A DNA stretch of 64,000 bases from assembly GCF_039542035.1 (NCBI RefSeq), contig NZ_BAABHJ010000030.1, forward strand, positions 100,084 through 164,083, given 5' to 3'. The translations under genes and the position numbers were made by a program. This stretch comes from Actinoallomurus liliacearum. Its GTDB lineage: Bacteria > Actinomycetota > Actinomycetes > Streptosporangiales > Streptosporangiaceae. Numbering within the stretch: the stretch's first letter is position 1; each line of letters starts with the position of its first letter. The notes beneath the pieces are model-generated. The model did no database searches. It saw nothing but the letters and a program-made list of their open reading frames with translations, and was not told where the DNA came from. Below are positions 62,119 to 64,000 of the stretch, piece by piece.

Positions 62119-62160
62119 GCCGCGCCTCCGGTGGGCACGGCGTGCCGCCCGAGGCGCGGC
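62119..62160. terminator. Hairpin between convergent genes
   Basis: GCCGCGCCTC and GAGGCGCGGC pair (10 bp) with a 22-base loop holding a secondary stem. Lies between the phosphatase stop and the SnoaL-like stop and can serve both. Confidence 0.6.
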
Positions 62161-62162
62161 CG

Positions 62163-62561
62163 TCACCCGCCCAGGGGAGCCCTGCGGGCGAGCGTCTTCC
62201 GGTGGCTGATCCGCCAACCGTTCTCCACGCGCACGACGGTGTCCTCGTAGGTCACGCTTCCGCTGGTGCCGTTCGCGTAGATGCCGATTCCCTTCGACCG
62301 CGCGTGCACGTGGCCGTCGGCCTGTTCGCTGAGGACCACGTTCGTGACGTGGTGGCCGACCGGATTCCGCTCGCCGAGGGCGCGCCCCGCCTCGGCGAGC
62401 GCCGTCACACCTACGATCTTCTGCCCGAAGTCCGGGACGTCGTACGTCACGTCGGTGGTGAACACCTCGCCGAGGCGGTCCAGTTCTCCGCTGTCGCACA
62501 GGTGCCCGTGCATCGCGATCAACTCCGTGATGGCGAAGCGATCTTCAACCGTGATGGCCAT
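62163..62561 (-). CDS. SnoaL-like (NTF2 fold) protein
   Basis: 132 aa. FAITELIAMHGHLCDSGELDRLGEVFTTDVTYDVPDFG and the ending DTVVRVENGWRISHRKTLARR are the SnoaL_4 pattern, a small alpha+beta barrel used by cyclases, hydratases and stress proteins. The inner cavity may bind a hydrophobic ligand. Divergent from a TetR gene across two operators, so probably induced by a toxic or signalling compound. Confidence 0.9.
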   Translation of the reverse strand: MAITVEDRFAITELIAMHGHLCDSGELDRLGEVFTTDVTYDVPDFGQKIVGVTALAEAGRALGERNPVGHHVTNVVLSEQADGHVHARSKGIGIYANGTSGSVTYEDTVVRVENGWRISHRKTLARRAPLGG

Positions 62562-62625
62562 GACGATCCTTTGCTCGCGGGACGTGAGGGGCGCCGCTCG
62601 GCCTGCTCGCGGGCGGACGACGAAA

Positions 62626-62639
62626 CGGGGAGTTCCCCG
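62626..62639. promoter_or_regulatory. Operator O1, TetR-type
   Basis: CGGGGA-GT-TCCCCG is a perfect 6+6 palindrome. It shares the GGGGA-N2-TCCCC core with O2; the centres are 33 bp apart. Confidence 0.6.
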
Positions 62640-62653
62640 GATAGTGCGCTAAC

Positions 62654-62677
62654 CTAAGCGGGGAACTCCCCACTTAG
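62654..62677. promoter_or_regulatory. Operator O2, TetR-type
   Basis: CTAAGCGGGGA-AC-TCCCCACTTAG is a 24-bp palindrome with one mismatched pair. It ends 17 bp before the TetR gene start and covers a likely promoter between the SnoaL-like and TetR genes. Confidence 0.75.
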
Positions 62678-62694
62678 CAACCACGGAGACGACG

Positions 62695-63297
62695 ATGGCG
62701 CATGCGGGCAGTCCGCGGGACTCCCGACGACCGCGCAGGACGGACGCGGCCCGGAACGCCGAGTCGCTGCTCGCGGCGGCGCGGGAGCTCTTCGACGAGC
62801 GCGGGCCCGATGTCCCGTTGGACGAGGTGGCCCGCAGGGCGGGCGTCGGCAACGCGACGCTCTACCGGCATTTCCCGACCCGCCGCGACCTGATCGTGGC
62901 GGTGTACGCGGACGAGGTGACGGCGCTCTGCGATCAGGGCGCCGCCCTGATCGAGGCCGAATCGCCGGGAGAGGCCCTGTTCACCTGGCTGGACGACTTC
63001 GTGGTCCACGTCGCCACCAAGCGCGCCTTGGCGCTCGCCGGGACGGACGACGACGACCAGCGCCGTACCGCGTTGTTCGACGACTGGCACCGGTCGATGC
63101 GGTCCACCGCGGACAGGCTGCTCGCCCGAGCCCGACGGGCCGGTGCCGTGGACGCCGGCCTCAGCGTGGACGACCTGCTCGCTCTGACGAGCGGGGCCGC
63201 CATCGCGGCCACCGGCGCGGACGACGCGCGACGGCTTCTCCGGATCATGCGCCACGGCTTCACGGGCGACCAAGGGTCGGCGGGCTTCGTGGGGTGA
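62695..63297 (+). CDS. TetR/AcrR-family transcriptional repressor
   Basis: 200 aa. The helix-turn-helix (about 15-62) reads ARNAESLLAAARELFDERGPDVPLDEVARRAGVGNATLYRHFPTRRDLI. The C-terminal ligand domain has the TetR_C SHXX-like DDFVVHVATKR and W-H-R-S elements. Divergent from the SnoaL-like gene; both operators lie between, so it most likely represses both. Ligand unknown. Confidence 0.94.
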   Translation: MAHAGSPRDSRRPRRTDAARNAESLLAAARELFDERGPDVPLDEVARRAGVGNATLYRHFPTRRDLIVAVYADEVTALCDQGAALIEAESPGEALFTWLDDFVVHVATKRALALAGTDDDDQRRTALFDDWHRSMRSTADRLLARARRAGAVDAGLSVDDLLALTSGAAIAATGADDARRLLRIMRHGFTGDQGSAGFVG

Positions 63298-63545
63298 TGG
63301 GAAGCGGCCGGCTCCGGGCGGGCGCAATGCTCGATGAAAGCCCGCGCTGCCGGGCGATTCGTCCCGACAACGGGCCCGCCGGCAGCGGCCTCACCGAGCG
63401 CTAGGCCTGCCTCGAGCCGTCGAGACCGGCCCCGATCAGCGCACCGGCCCACCGCGCGGCGCCCGTCCGCCGCCGCGACCGACGACAACCACCGACCTCG
63501 GCAGCCGACCCGCGGGCGATGGTCCGGGTTCCGCCGTCGGTCGGC
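63298..63545. other. Gene-free interval
   Basis: About 250 bp between the convergent TetR and sepH 3' ends. No ORF of coding character and no strong hairpin is seen. Confidence 0.4.
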
Positions 63546-64000
63546 TTACTCGGGGCGGCGGGCGCCGAACATGATCTCGTCCCAGGACGGGACCGAGGCG
63601 CGCTTGCTCCGGGCCCTCTTCCGGGCCGGCGGGCGCTTCTCCGGAGCGGGCGGTGCGGCGGGCTTCGCCGCCGCCGCGGCGGCTGCGGGACGGTCGGCGA
63701 CCTTCTCCGCCGGCTTCTCGGGGGGCTTCTGCGCGGCCGGTTTGGCGGCCGGCTTCGCCGGGGCCGGTTTGGGCGCCGGGGCGGGCTTCGGTGCCGGAGC
63801 GGGCTCGGGCTTCGCCGCGGCGGCCGGTTCGGCGTCGCGTGGCTTCGGCGTGGTGGGCCGCGGGGCGATCGGCTTCGGCGCGGCGGGCCGGGGAGTCGGC
63901 GGCTCGGCCTCGACGCGCTCCTCCGCCGAGCGCTGCGGCTGCTTCGGCTCGGCCGGCTTCGGGGCCGGCTCGGGCTCGGCCGGGGCCGGCGTGGCCGGCG
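63546..64000 (-). CDS. sepH: Septation protein SepH, C-terminal part (partial)
   Basis: The gene continues past the right edge. The visible 151 residues are an Ala/Pro/Lys/Glu-rich disordered linker (PAPKPAPAPKP, EKPAEKVADRP) followed by the conserved C-terminus RASVPSWDEIMFGARRPE. That ending is diagnostic of SepH (DUF3071), which binds FtsZ and helps cell division in Streptomyces and relatives. The DNA-binding-like N-terminal domain is outside the window. Confidence 0.88.
   Translation of the reverse strand, partial: PATPAPAEPEPAPKPAEPKQPQRSAEERVEAEPPTPRPAAPKPIAPRPTTPKPRDAEPAAAAKPEPAPAPKPAPAPKPAPAKPAAKPAAQKPPEKPAEKVADRPAAAAAAAKPAAPPAPEKRPPARKRARSKRASVPSWDEIMFGARRPE

Overview
The window is very GC-rich chromosomal DNA with GTG/TTG starts, frequent 4-base ATGA/GTGA stop-start overlaps and gene families typical of filamentous actinobacteria: SepH, DUF3052, AhpE-type peroxiredoxin, homodimeric AceE, RNase H/acid phosphatase fusion, Scr1/DUF5753 regulator with DUF6879, SARP/AfsR and LAL regulators, and a CU044_5270 fragment. 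I infer an actinomycete, probably of the Streptosporangiales or Thermomonosporaceae. There is no phage, plasmid, CRISPR array, rRNA or intact insertion sequence.

Layout. 0-9 kb: an OmpR-type two-component system, ACT-domain protein, cation diffusion facilitator, WYL regulator, secreted protein, YjbR, a glycosyltransferase/esterase pair and a divergent MarR with a palindrome over its start codon. 9-17 kb: tRNA-Val(TAC), a secreted PIG-L deacetylase, then a housekeeping block (peroxiredoxin, DUF3052, YjbQ, DUF1918, aceE) and a chimeric sigma-factor/CU044_5270 remnant. 17-31 kb: a zinc-motif coiled-coil protein, a divergent flavin monooxygenase/haem-oxygenase-like oxidase pair, an L,D-transpeptidase lipoprotein, FG-GAP protein, PhoD phosphatase, HxlR/imine-reductase pair and a Ser/Thr kinase. 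31-41 kb: methyltransferase and LAL regulator, a 21-bp tandem repeat that reiterates the end of a gene, the conserved Nif3 - zinc-ribbon - RNase H/phosphatase operon followed by rnpB, an APH-like phosphotransferase and hemC. 41-54 kb: small hypothetical genes, metallophosphoesterase-PPTase operon, AA10 polysaccharide monooxygenase, Scr1/DUF6879 trio, a large SYSSEAP-repeat membrane protein, PEBP lipoprotein and type II NADH dehydrogenase behind a perfect Rex-type operator. 54-64 kb: AfsR/BTAD regulator, duplicated Lrp, MFS remnant, DrrAB-type ABC exporter, PAS-PP2C phosphatase, SnoaL/TetR pair with twin operators, and the 3' end of sepH at the right edge.

Together the genes describe core metabolism (pyruvate oxidation, haem, RNA processing, respiration) interleaved with regulators and secreted enzymes. 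Several divergent pairs carry clear palindromic operators in the intergenic gap. A PPTase, SARP and LAL regulators and an exporter are present, but no PKS/NRPS or other large biosynthetic cluster. The least explained items are the oxidase/flavoenzyme pair, the post-stop heptad repeat, the SYSSEAP protein and the coiled-coil zinc protein.
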